In this document: in pieces, positions 51,540 to 61,190 of the stretch | Layout: the number at the start of each line of letters is the position of its first letter | How positions within the stretch are numbered: position 1 is the stretch's first letter | Assembly (NCBI GenBank): GCA_003864495.1 | Contig: ML133386.1 | Coordinates: 979,442-1,043,441, forward strand | Source: Nemopilema nomurai | Taxonomy: Eukaryota; Cnidaria; Scyphozoa; Rhizostomeae; Rhizostomatidae | Reading direction: 5' to 3' | DNA: 64,000 nucleotides | Made by a program: the position numbers and the translations under genes | The notes under the pieces: generated by a model | What the model saw: the letters and a program-made list of their open reading frames with translations, nothing else | What the model was told of the DNA's origin: nothing | Databases searched by the model: none

Positions 51540-51830
51540 TTCATTCGCTCAAAATGGAGATAAGGCTAGTAAAGAGAAATATAGACCGATCAGTGCTTTC
51601 CTCTCATTTTAAAAAAATTTGAAAGAATCATGTTTAACAAAATCTATATAAATGCAAAGCTGTACCCTTTGCTTTTTGGGTTCCAAATTGGTCAAACCAC
51701 CCAGCAAACATTACTGCATGTCACTGAAGACTTGAAAAACAGCCTAGAATGAAGAAGAAGTGCTACGGGTTTTTGTGGGCTTTTCGAAAGCATATAATTT
51801 TACAAAAAACGAGATACTTTGGAATATATT
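51540..51830 (+). pseudogene. Degenerate LINE reverse transcriptase fragment
   Basis: The plus strand reads K-E-K-Y-R-P-I-S near 51,574-51,597, the conserved 'K-x-N-Y-R-P-I-S' start of the non-LTR reverse transcriptase fingers. After a one-base shift come F-E-R-I-M-F-N-K-I-Y and L-L-F-G-F-Q-I-G-Q-T-T-Q-Q-T-L-L (family 'L-L-x-x-x-Q-F-G-F-x-x-x-x-S-T'). A stop follows at L-E-*, then G-F-C-G-L-F-E-S-I and, in another frame, I-I-L-Q-K-T-R-Y-F-G-I (family 'I-L-L-x-K-L-x-x-x-G-I'). Several frameshifts and stops show an old, dead copy of a CR1/Jockey-like LINE. The rest of the element is not present. Confidence 0.8.
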
Positions 51831-52139
51831 TAGAAACTACTCGACTACATAACAAGGACGATGACTCCGGGAAGCAAGAATCCATGACTATCCCAAGGTT
51901 CAAGGGTCATTACATAAAACACTTAACTAACTTCCTGACAAATATGATTAAATACGATTAATTATGATTAAATTCGAATACATACTAGAATCTGTTTCAA
52001 AATGGACGTCGGGTCATCACAGGCGACAGAACTGGGATGTGTAGGCCCTGGTAGAGAGAAACCCACCGAGAGTCACAGTCGCCGCTATTACAAACTTGCA
52101 AAAGTTTTAAGAGGAAAGGAAGAAGCTTAGCATTATTTT

Positions 52140-52560
52140 CAAAGCCTAAGAGAATCTGAACCGAATCGACCGGTTCTATGGATAAAGCTTGGGGTCAATT
52201 GGAAAATGTCTTTATTAATGTTGTCTGAAAGGTCTTTATCATCATTCACCATACAACAAGAGTTGAATCAGAGCGCTGTTTGAAGAACTTTCGTTTAGGC
52301 AAATGGTCACAGCAACTTTAAAACTCTGGCGAGAAGATCTCGTTACAGTTTGCAAAATATCGAATGTAGGGCAAAGCAACAAAAAGTGCTCCGTATTCTC
52401 AATGCCATCGTATGTTGGACACATTTAATTCAAGGTATTTTTGAAATTATGCAAGAATTTCTGAAAGTTTAGTCTACTTAGATCAATTCTTATTTGAGAA
52501 AGATACAATAAACCTATTGGGTCATGAATCCCAAAGGCAGGTTTTGCAGGTGGGAGGAGT
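52140..52560 (-). pseudogene. Degenerate LINE C-terminal fragment (opposite strand)
   Basis: On the minus strand the frame reads P-A-F-G-I-H-D-P-I-G-L-L-Y-L-S-Q, R-L-N-F-Q-K-F-L-H-N-F, a TAA, then M-C-P-T-Y-D-G-I-E-N-T-E-H-F-L-L-L-C-P-T-F-D. This is the terminal Cys/His segment (C-x(8-10)-T-E-H-F-L-x-x-C) found after the reverse transcriptase of LINEs common in corals and anemones. After L-L-Y-G a frameshift leads to D-K-D-L-S-D-N-I-N and R-T-G-R-F, ending at a TGA at 52,140. At least one internal stop and one frameshift make it a relic. It lies 300 bp from a LINE fragment on the other strand, so they are different insertions or an inverted piece. Confidence 0.8.
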
Positions 52561-54060
52561 GACGCGAATTAACAAAGAAACTTTGTCTTAAATACAGCTA
52601 CAGAATGCGAAAGCCGGATTTCAGTCCATTCAGATATGCAATTGGAATAAAAGCTAGATTGAAATTTTTCTGCCCTTGCCTTTGGTCGTCCAATAAAATT
52701 CTGGATGCAAAGAGAGTAGTTTCATTGATGGAGCAGAGGTAAGATTATGCAAAGCCTTGAAGAAGAGAATAAAGCGTTTACTTCACCTTCAGGGGAGGAT
52801 CCAGAAAATTTTCTGACCGGTGCTCAACTTTAAATGTGCGACATCCGAAAAATTACCACAGCCTATATTAAATTCGGCTTCGATGATCTATATACAAGAG
52901 TAGCTACAATATGTTTTGAAATTTATATCCTTTATGTTTGGTATGCCGAATCAAGAAAACTTGATATTTCAAACATAATTCGTACTTTTACAACTAAATA
53001 AACAAATCGTGATTCAGTGTTATACTACGGTTTTTCAAAATGAGGCTGCAAGTTGAATTGATGTATAGGTACCAGCAAAGAAAACATTCTCAGCAAGGCT
53101 CGTTAGTTTTGTCTGTTATTTCCCTCTATTGTGATACAGAGGCAATCTTTTGTCCCAAAGACAGCTTTACCCTCTCCACAACAACAGACAGCTTTCCAAA
53201 GACAGCTTTCCAACTCTTTCAATTCTTTGTCAATTGGCAGCCTTATATAAGTATTTCAGAAAATAGCGTGTGAAAAAAAATTATCTGGCTGGTGGAATGA
53301 AGCCCCTGAAGTGCAGTGCACGTCACTAAGGACGATTGGTTCGAAGGAGGATTAAAGAATAAAAAAGAAGAAAGTTGGACGAAAGTTGAACACGTCCAAC
53401 TCCTAAAAAGAAAGTCTCAATTTGTCGAAACAGCATTTTGACATTCAATTTAAAATTTGGCATTCAGCGATACATGATCATTCATTTATACGATTAATAT
53501 GAATATCAAAAAGGTTTTATTCAACACGTGCCGGTTAGGCCATGCAACGAAACTATAGCAACAAGCAAGAACAACAACTTTAATAAGAGCTGATATTGCT
53601 CAATAAATTGTTAAAATGTCTTATTAAATTGTAATAACCAGACTTGAGTAATATCGGAAAACTCATAATGTCAATAAGTCCAAGTTCCAAAATAATTTGA
53701 CTAAAACGTAGATAGGGTACAGCTTTTGTCATTAAAGTGCATATGACACGAAAATGTTTATTTGATCATCTGAATAAATCGAGTACGCTGATTACGAAAA
53801 TAACCTTAAAATGTTCTAAAGATGTGTACTCTTGTAGTTAAAGCCGTTTCAAAGTCGACATTTTGCTTCAAAATCTGTCATAAGGGATTGGGTCGATTTT
53901 GACAGGGAGTGACGTAAAGTAGTTGTGTTGTTGAAAAGTTTAGATTGCTTTCTAACAAGAAACTCTACTGCGAAGCCAGGCGAGGCTGGCACGGCGATCG
54001 AAAGAGACCAGGCAGAAGGTGAGGATTGAATACGGCCTTCTCAACTGCGTGATCGACGGT
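52561..54060. other. Intergenic stretch, no gene recognised
   Basis: AT-rich sequence. One plus-strand frame of 77 codons (53,040-53,273) has no features I recognise. From about 53,730 the text (gtgcatatgacacgaaaatg, and gagtgacgtaaag near 53,930) has the look of an old dispersed repeat, but I cannot name it. Confidence 0.4.
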
Positions 54061-54422
54061 GAGGAATTATTCCTCTGAATGAATGGTGAGTAGGATAAAT
54101 CGTCATTGAGTTTTAAACTTAGAAATTCCGTATTCGCTTTGCATCAGGGCTGTTTTCAGGGACCATAGCCTGATGAAAGTTTTCCAAAAGAGGCCTAGCC
54201 TAGGCTGATGAGTTTTGTGGGCGAAAGTAAATATGAGCTGCCAAAACGAAAACGGCTAGGGGTTGGTTTGTATTTTGATTGTTATTAATTCTTAGGTTTG
54301 TGTGTGGTAAGTGTCAAACTGGGCTTCTTGTTGGTGCAAGGGAGTACCGATGCTGCCACGAAGTACATGCGGTGTATTGGGAAGCTTGTCTTCGAGGGCA
54401 TCACGGACCGGGTGTACATTGA
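54061..54422 (+). pseudogene. Possible P2X7-C-terminal-like Cys-rich domain fragment, two exon-like pieces
   Basis: A good donor (gaatg|gtgagtagg, exon end 54,085) and a good acceptor (attaattcttag|G, exon start 54,296) would join CTG-AAT-GAA-TG to G-TTT. The joined text is L-N-E-W-F-V-C-G-K-C-Q, later R-E-Y-R-C-C-H-E-V. This resembles the W-C-x-C-G-x-C...E-C-x-C-C-x-E-I core of the P2X7 intracellular (P2RX7_C-like) zinc-binding domain, found in many coral and anemone genes. The frame has a TGA seven codons before the proposed join and another at 54,420, and what follows does not continue the domain in one frame, so it is probably a relic. The longest frame here (54,298-54,786, 162 codons) is a different one with no features I know. 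Confidence 0.35.
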
Positions 54423-54530
54423 ATCTCAAAATCACCGTCTTTTTGGTCAGGCTCATCGAGTTGAACGGAGTCGCTTACAGTGGCAAAGCCTGCACAGAGA
54501 TGATGGTCCTGCCCAAGGTAGAAGGGGGCT

Positions 54531-54545
54531 GGGGGCTGAGCCCCC
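54531..54545 (+). repeat. GC-rich perfect hairpin
   Basis: GGGGGC-TGA-GCCCCC, a 6-bp stem with a 3-base loop, in an otherwise AT-rich area. A shifted copy of gggggct precedes it at 54,524. It may be the edge of an unrecognised dispersed element. A terminator function is not implied in this eukaryotic context. Confidence 0.5.
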
Positions 54546-55943
54546 AAGAAATCTTTTGGGCTGCTACGCCCTTATAACTCTCGGCAACGCCCATAAAAAA
54601 GGCAAGAAAATCGAAATCCAAAATATTTCACAGAATTTTACTGAATATCACATAATGGAAAACGAAGTTGTTTTGATGGCCATTTACATGACCTCATTTA
54701 ACGTTATGATCCTTAACATGGTTTCATTGAAAGCCTTCAAGATACTCTCATTTGTGAATAAATATCAAGTAATAAAATTTGTCTGAATGCAGCATAGGAC
54801 TATTGCTTCTTTGACATAACTAGTATATAAACCTTTTTAGCAAATCTGGTTTTGTTTAAATAAATAGAAGCTAATATCAAAACAATTAACAAAAAAGAGG
54901 AAAATATAAGAAGTTTCTGGGTTAAAATTTGAAAACTGAAGTATTTTTTACCAATTTCATGGAATACATACTAGATGCTGCCCAGTCAAATTAGTTCCAA
55001 ATACAAATGTAAGGCAAGCTCAAGGCCCATATCAAGAGTTTGCCTGCTGCGCAAGTTTCCATTTTAGTCAGAAGGAACCCCACCAACTCTTTGTACAAAA
55101 ACCTTCTTCAGTGATATTTCTTCAGAATGTCACATAGCAACTAAATGAATAGAGTTGATGACAAGCAAATTGCAACACTCCTTTTATGGCAACAATGCAC
55201 CATTACAAAAAGATGATAAAATGGGAGCTTTTGTAGTTTTGATGCTCTCATTTAGTACCACAAGAAGTTCTCAAATAATGCTTCTTGGTATTTCGTTTAT
55301 AAGCAACAAGTTAAAATAACTAAACAGCAGCAAGGTACAATAAGAAGTTCTGACTTGAAGAGTAAACTGGGCCAACAAAAAATCCTTTGGATAACTGGTC
55401 TTTCACAGAGATAATCCTTCCTTGAATACCACTCTTCTTGGAGAGATCGATTTCTAGTTTTCAAATCTAGTAGCAGTCTTTAGGCCTCTTTTGCTGTGCG
55501 ATACTCCTGGCAGCAAAAGACCTCTCCACAGGTAAAAAAATAATCTCTTCGCTGTTATAAATTTGATTCATGAATTTCCGTAAATGTAAACCTCAATCGA
55601 AATTCCTTGTGGTCTCCAGACAGCAAAATAGCAAAGGCATGCCTAAACATAGGGCTCCCGAATTACAGTCCTGCTTTCACGAGTGAGGAGGACCTTATCT
55701 TCTATTGTGAGGCGGGACCAAACGCAGGGGAACGAGGAGATCGCCCATTGTTGGGCAGGACCAAACATTGGGTTTAGTCCTGCCTACAAATATTGAGCAG
55801 GACCTACCACAGGGCTTCATTTGACCATAGATTTTACCTTGACCAGTCGCGATATCACGCCCTGTGTCATCAAAGAAGGAAACACGACCAGGAGGCAAAA
55901 CAATAATTTAAAAGGCATAGATTACGGCACGAAAGAACCATGG
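54546..55943. other. Intergenic stretch, no gene recognised
   Basis: AT-rich to about 55,640, then a GC-richer segment (55,640-55,900) with repeated gcaggacc/ggtcctgc words (agtcctgctttc, gggcaggaccaaac, agtcctgcctac, gagcaggacctacc). A 67-codon minus-strand frame (55,695-55,898) overlaps these words and is not recognised. Confidence 0.45.
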
Positions 55944-55958
55944 TATTGGGTATTGAAC
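55944..55958 (+). repeat. Target-site duplication of LINE insertion, copy at its 3' end
   Basis: tattgggtattgaac, identical to 56,441-56,455. It marks the 3' end of the minus-strand LINE insertion. Confidence 0.9.
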
Positions 55959-56440
55959 TTCTTCTTTTTCTTCTTCTACGAGCTTGTCCCACTACCCTGT
56001 GGGGTCGCTGCGGCGGTCATCTTCCTCCAGGTCCTTCGGTCCAGGGCATCCTCCTCCTTTGCTCCAACCGAATCCAGGTCCTTCTTCACGCAGTCCATAA
56101 ATCTCAGCTTTGGCCTACCACGCTTTCTTTTTCCTGGCAATCTCATCTCCATCACCTTACTTCCAACGTATGTCACGTCTCTTCTCTTAACATGGCCAAA
56201 CCACCTCAGGCGGCTTTCTGCAACACTAGGAATTTCCATTCTTTTTCCGATGTAGATATTTCTCACATGATCTTTCAGAGTATGGCCCAGGGCCCATCTG
56301 CACATATTCATCTCAGCCACCTCTAGTCTGTTTGTGTCACGGACACTCAGGGGGACTGTCTCCATACCGTACAACATTGCTGGTTGCACTACAGTCCTGT
56401 GGATCTTCCCTTTCTCCCTAGGTGGTACTTTTCTGTCGTT
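55959..56440 (-). mobile_element. 5'-truncated RTE-like LINE insertion
   Basis: A 482-bp insertion bounded by a perfect 15-bp target-site duplication. The minus strand codes for the C-terminal end of a LINE polyprotein in one frame without stops: H-R-T-V-V-Q-P-A-M-L-Y-G-M-E-T, R-L-E-V-A-E-M-N-M-C-R-W, R-L-R-W-F-G-H-V-K-R-R-D, K-R-G-R-P-K-L-R-F-M-D and R-R-T-W-R-K-M. These are typical of the segment after the reverse transcriptase of RTE-type elements. The TAG at 55,976-55,978 runs directly into an (AGA/GAA)n tail with no 3' UTR to speak of, as in RTE elements. Strong 5' truncation plus tail plus duplication is the signature of target-primed reverse transcription. The intact frame suggests a fairly recent event. 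It cannot move by itself. Confidence 0.9.
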
Positions 56441-56455
56441 TATTGGGTATTGAAC
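56441..56455 (+). repeat. Target-site duplication of LINE insertion, copy at its 5' end
   Basis: tattgggtattgaac, matching 55,944-55,958 in all 15 bases, at the truncated 5' end of the minus-strand element. Confidence 0.9.
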
Positions 56456-56840
56456 GATCTTATAAAATGAAAATAAATAATCTTCAATTATTTCGAAAAA
56501 TGATAACTTTGGCATCTTTTAGTCCTGCCCGGCAGGACAAGCAGGACCTTTGCCTTCGCCACTGGTTGCTTATCTGGCTTTCCGTGTCTACTATTGCAGT
56601 TGAAGTGGATGCAACATCAAATAAACTGGTCGCCTCAGTAGTCGATGATCTCTCATTAATTTTTGTTCCTTTTATGAGCTGTGGAGGATATTTTGCACTG
56701 GTTTCTAACAAATACTTGTGAATCACGTTTAACTAACAATAAACTTTAAAATGTGACCCAAATCCAGTGCTGCCTTCCTAGATTTGACATGAACTGACTT
56801 AATAATGCAGTACAGGTCATGCAGTGGTCATAACATATGT
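56456..56840. other. Intergenic spacer between two mobile elements
   Basis: 385 bp with another cluster of agtcctgcccggcaggacaa/gcaggacc words at about 56,519-56,550, like those at 55,660-55,810. Before the LINE inserted, the two clusters would have been about 700 bp apart in one block. No gene recognised. Confidence 0.4.
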
Positions 56841-57862
56841 CAAACAGGCAGTGGCACAGAGAGGGGGAAACAGGGGGGGGGGGGGCAATTTGCCCCAAGG
56901 CCTCGGTCTGAAAGGGGCCCCCAAATTATGATGAAAATTTTTTCACATGCATGAAAAATTTACAGATTCATCTTTTAAGCTGAGTTTGCCTGAGTTTGGC
57001 AAAATACGCTTATTTTATAAGGAACTACTTTATAAGGAATCTACATGTAGAGGGCCGAAATATATAAAGAACTTATACTACTAAAAACCCTTAAGGAACC
57101 TTTCGATTTGAAAATTGTTTATAATTGCAAGCATCAAGAGCTAAAAAGCCCGTTCCATTCATTTGCAGCCAATACTCGCATAGATTGTTTGCTATTCGTG
57201 TGCCAAGTGCTTCATTGAGTAGTTTCCGCATATTCTATCTCGCCCCTCTCTCTATTAAGTGTTAAGGCTTATTGATATGCAGTACAAAGTAAGGAACTTT
57301 TAAGGAACTTTTGGTACTAAAATCTGATGACTTGAGGTCTACGAATAAGAAACTTTTGGAACTAGGCTTTGTGGTTGGTTCCTTATAAAAAAGCGTGTAT
57401 TATTGTTTTAATCTATGGCCAGTTCAAGTGAGTCATGGTTACATTTAGAATCGTTGCACAAAAGCCTAGTTCTGAAAAGTATAGGAAAATGTGATTTTCT
57501 ATATAGAAGTGCGTAGAATAAATACTTGCTTTCATTTTAGATTTGAACATTGTGTAGCTCATTAAAAAAAAATAACCAGAATTGAAGGAGCACATTTTGA
57601 AGTCTACTTTAATCAGCTAAGAGGGTGTGGTCAAAAGAGTATTTGAATCGCTTATCTTTAGAATTAATGATCAAATTACAATTTAAGATATTTTATTCAT
57701 ATTCTATAACGTGCATAAACGTTTGGAAATAATGGGCCTTTCCAATTCAAATAATTATAAATAATGGGCGTGGTCCCAAATTCTTTTTGGATCCGACTCC
57801 AGGGCCCCGACCGGGACTTTGCCCCAGGGCCCAAGCCGCCTCTCGGCGGCCCTGCAAACAAG
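56841..57862. mobile_element. Non-autonomous hAT-like DNA transposon with 8-bp target-site duplication
   Basis: The element spans 56,849-57,854 (1,006 bp). It starts CAGTGGCACAGAGAGGGGG and ends ...CCGCCTCTCGGCGGCCCTG, so the ends are imperfect inverted repeats (CAGkGsC...GAGAGGsGG). The flanks are caaacagg (56,841-56,848) and caaacaag (57,855-57,862), 7 of 8 identical. An 8-bp duplication with CAG-type ends is characteristic of the hAT superfamily. The subterminal parts are G/C-rich (a run of G at about 56,869-56,884, and ccagggccccgacc near 57,800), the middle is AT-rich. No transposase frame is present, so it would depend on a relative elsewhere. The single mismatch suggests moderate age. 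Confidence 0.75.
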
Positions 57863-57954
57863 CAATGATTTGCTGATAAATATTCTTATCAACTCATTCC
57901 TCGTCATTTGATAACTTGAAGAGCTTTGTTCTTGGCTCCAAAGGTGGCTTTAAT

Positions 57955-58770
57955 GGGCTACGTTCCTCCGTTTTGAATTTCTTTGAATTGTTTTCAATGG
58001 ATGACTTAAAAACGTAGTTTCTGCTGAACGATTTTGCATGATTGAGATGCCAAGAATATAACGAGCCTGTTCTTGGTCACACAAAATCAAATTTGTTACC
58101 AAATTTAATCCTTTCTTTTTGCAGCATAATTGTGTCAGTTGATGCACACATAATGCTAATAGCACAAACCTTTCTTAGTCTTGCTTGATGTAGATGCATG
58201 TAGCTGCTGTGTTTTGTTGGTACCCAGCTGATCTCAAGAACTCGTAATATACTCATCAATACAGCCGGCTGGCTCATGTAAATTTTTTCTTCCAAAGTTC
58301 CATTTAAGGTTGCAGTTATTACGTCACTATGGTGCAGTTCAAGGTTCAATGATGTAGCCAAACCCAGTACAGTCTTTATAGATCTAAAACAAGAGAGAGA
58401 TGAGAAAAGTCATTGAAGTTAACCTTCGTAAACTCTACCCTTTGTGCCACCAATCGTGCTGTAAATATGTCAATTGTGTTGTCAGCTCTGCGTTTGAAAT
58501 TGAATACACACTTGCATCCTACAATTTTTCTGCTATCGGGAGCAGATGCTAAGTCCGATGTGTATGTGTCATCAAGAGACGTAAACTTACTATCAGTAGC
58601 ATCTTGCCATTGCTTACTATGTTCACTGTGCTATGCTTGCTAAATTTTTTTCTAGCTCATTCGCTTCTGATGTTAGTGGTTCAGCGAGCCTACTTTGGTA
58701 AATCAATTCATTCGAAGAACGCAATCCTGATGAACATCTTGCTGGCAATGGATTAAAATGATTCATATAC
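57955..58770 (-). pseudogene. Ty1/copia-type retrotransposon pol relic
   Basis: Minus strand, read from high to low coordinates: S-K-Q-W-Q-D-A (family 'W-x-x-A-M'), R-K-I-V-G-C-K-C-V-F-N-F-K ('I-G-C-K-W-V-F-K-x-K'), F-T-A-R-L-V-A-Q-R ('K-A-R-L-V-A-x-G'), then after a frameshift R-S-I-K-T-V-L-G-L-A, H-H-S-D-V-I-T-A-T-L-N-G-T-L-E-E-K-I-Y-M-S-Q-P ('D-V-x-T-A-F-L-N-G-x-L-x-E-x-I-Y-M-x-Q-P'), and later Q-A-R-Y-I-L-G-I-S-I. The block with the catalytic Y-V-D-D is missing and several stops and shifts are present, so it is dead. No LTRs seen. Its upstream end stops within about 10 bp of the satellite edge at 58,778. Confidence 0.8.
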
Positions 58771-58777
58771 GTCTGCC

Positions 58778-58791
58778 AGGGCTTTTAGCAC
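58778..58791 (+). repeat. Satellite/island right junction motif
   Basis: agggcttttagcac, identical to the last 14 bases of the left array (37,287-37,300). Unique DNA ends ...tacgtctgcc immediately before it. Confidence 0.8.
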
Positions 58792-61090
58792 CAAAACTAG
58801 GCTAGCATTGAAACAAGGCTACAAAGAATACGAGGCTAAGGATTTTATCACCAAAAAGAGGCTAGCACTGAAACGAGGCTAGGATGAAAATGAAACGAAA
58901 ACGAGGCTAGGGCTTTCAGCACCAAAACGAGGCTAGCATGGAAACAAGGCTAAGAGGAAAACGAGGCTAGAGCTTTAGCACCAAAACGAGACTTGCATGG
59001 AAACGATGCTAAGACCAAAACGAGGCTAGGGCTTTTAGAACCAAAACGATGCTGGCAAGGAAACGAGGCTAGGACGAAGACGAGGCTAGGGCTTTTAACA
59101 CCAAAACGAAGCTCGCATTGAGACGAGGCTAAGACGAAGACGAGGCTAGGGATTTTAGCACCAAAACGAGGCTAGCATTGAAACGAGGCTAGGACTTTAG
59201 CACTAAAACGAGGCTTGCATGAAAACAAGGCTAGGACGAAGACGAGGTTAGGGCTTTTAGCACCAAAATGAGGCTAGCATGGAAACGAGGCTTGGACTTT
59301 AGCACCAAAACGGGGCTTGCATGGAAACGAGGCTAGGACGAAGACGAAGCTAGGGCTTCAGCACAAAAACGAGGCTAGCACGAAAACGAGGCTAGGACGA
59401 AAACGAGGCTAGCATTCAAACGAGGCTAGAAGGAAAACGAGGCTAGGACGAAAACGCAGCTAGCATGGAAACGAGGCTAGGACGAAAACGAGGCTAAGGC
59501 TTTTAGCACCAAAACGAGGCTTCAGTGGAAACGAAGCTAGGACGAAAACGAGGCTAGGGCTTTTAGCACTTAAACGAGGCTAGCTGGGAAACAAAGCTAG
59601 GAGGAGAACAAGGCTAGGGCTTTAATACCAAAACGTGGCTTGCTTGAAAACGAGGCTAGGACGTAAGAGCCTAGGGCTTTTAGCACCAAAACGAGGCTAG
59701 CATGGAAACGAGGCTTGCATGGAAACGAATCTTGGACGAAAACAAGGCTAGCATGGAAACGAGGCTAGAAATGCTAGGGCTTTAGCACCAAAACGAGGTT
59801 TCTGTGGAAACGAGGCTAGCATGGAAACAAGGCTTGGACGAAAACGAGGCTAGGGCTTTCAGCATACAAACGAGGCTAGGAAGAAAAACGAAGCTAGGAC
59901 GTAAACGAGGCTAGCATGGAAACGAGGCTTGCATGGAAAAGAGGCTTGGACGAAAACGAGGCTAGCATGGAAACGATGCTAGCATGGAAACGAGGCTTGG
60001 ACGAAAACAAGGCTAGCATGGAAACGAGGCTAGGACGAAAACGAGGCTAGGACTTTCAGCATCTGAACGAGGCTAGCATGGAAACGAGGCTAGGGCTTTT
60101 AGCACCAAAACGAGGCTAGCACGAAACGATGCTAGGACGAAAACGAGGCTAACATGCAAACGAGGCTAAAAGGAAAACGAGGCTAGGACGAAAACAAAGC
60201 TAGCATGGAAACGAGGCTAGGACGAAAAAGAGGCTAGGGCTTTCAGAACCAAAACGAGACTAGCATGGAAACAAGGCCTGCATGGAAACGAGGCTTGGAC
60301 GAAAACAAGGCTAGCATGGAAAGGACGCTAGGACAAAAAGAGGCTAGGGCTTTTAGCATCAAAACGAGGCTTCTGTGGAAACGAGGCTAGCATGGAAACG
60401 AGAATTGGACGAAAAAGAGGCTAGCATGGAAACGAGGCTAGGACAAAAAGAGGCTAGAGCTTTTAGAACCAAAACGAGACTAGTATGAAAACAAGGCTAC
60501 GATGAAAACGAGGCTATGACATAAACGAGGCTAGAGCTTTTAGCACCTTAACGAGGCTAGCATCGAAAAGAGGCTAGGACGTAAACGAGGCTAGCTTGGA
60601 AACAAGGCTAGGACGAAAAAGAGGCTAGAGCTTTTAGAACCAAAACGAGACTAGTATGAAAACAAGGCTACGATGAAAACGAGGCTATGAAATAAACGAG
60701 GCTAGAGCTTTTAGCACCTAAACGAGGCTAGCATCTAAGAGAGGCTAGGACGAAAACGAGGCTAGGGCTTTCAGCATCTAAACAAGGCTAGCATGGAAAC
60801 GAGGCTAGGGCTTTCAGCATCTAAACAAGGCTAGCATGGAAACGAGGCTAGGAGCTAGCACGAAAACGAGGCTAGCATGGAAACGAGGCTAGGACTAAAA
60901 AGATGCTAGGGCTTTAGCACCAAACGAGGTTTCTGGGGAAACGAGGCTAGCATGGAAACGAGGCTTGGAGGAAAACGAGGCTAGAATGGAAACGAGGCTT
61001 GGACGAAAACGAGGCTAGCATACAAACGAGGCTAGGAGGAAAACGATGCCAGGACGTAAACGTGGCTAGCATGGAAACGAGGCTTGGACG

Positions 61091-61190
61091 AAAACGAGGC
61101 TAGCATGGAAACGAGGCTAGCATGGAAACGAGGCTAGCATGGAAACGAGGCTAGCATGGAAACGAGGCTAGCATGGAAACGAGGCTGGGA
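61091..61190 (+). repeat. Homogeneous run of the 17-bp unit, about 5 copies
   Basis: Perfect head-to-tail aaacgaggctagcatgg, followed by ctgggaggaaaacgaggc. It is the short allele-like counterpart of the run at 62,513. Confidence 0.9.

Noticed and set aside
54298..54786. 162-residue plus-strand open frame as a protein-coding gene
   Set aside because: Its longest part overlaps a better candidate in another frame and the GC hairpin. No motif or partner was recognised and its C-terminal half is AT-rich, low-information sequence.
55821..56326. Plus-strand frames of 128-144 residues at the LINE
   Set aside because: They are antisense to the LINE C-terminal frame, which carries the family motifs.
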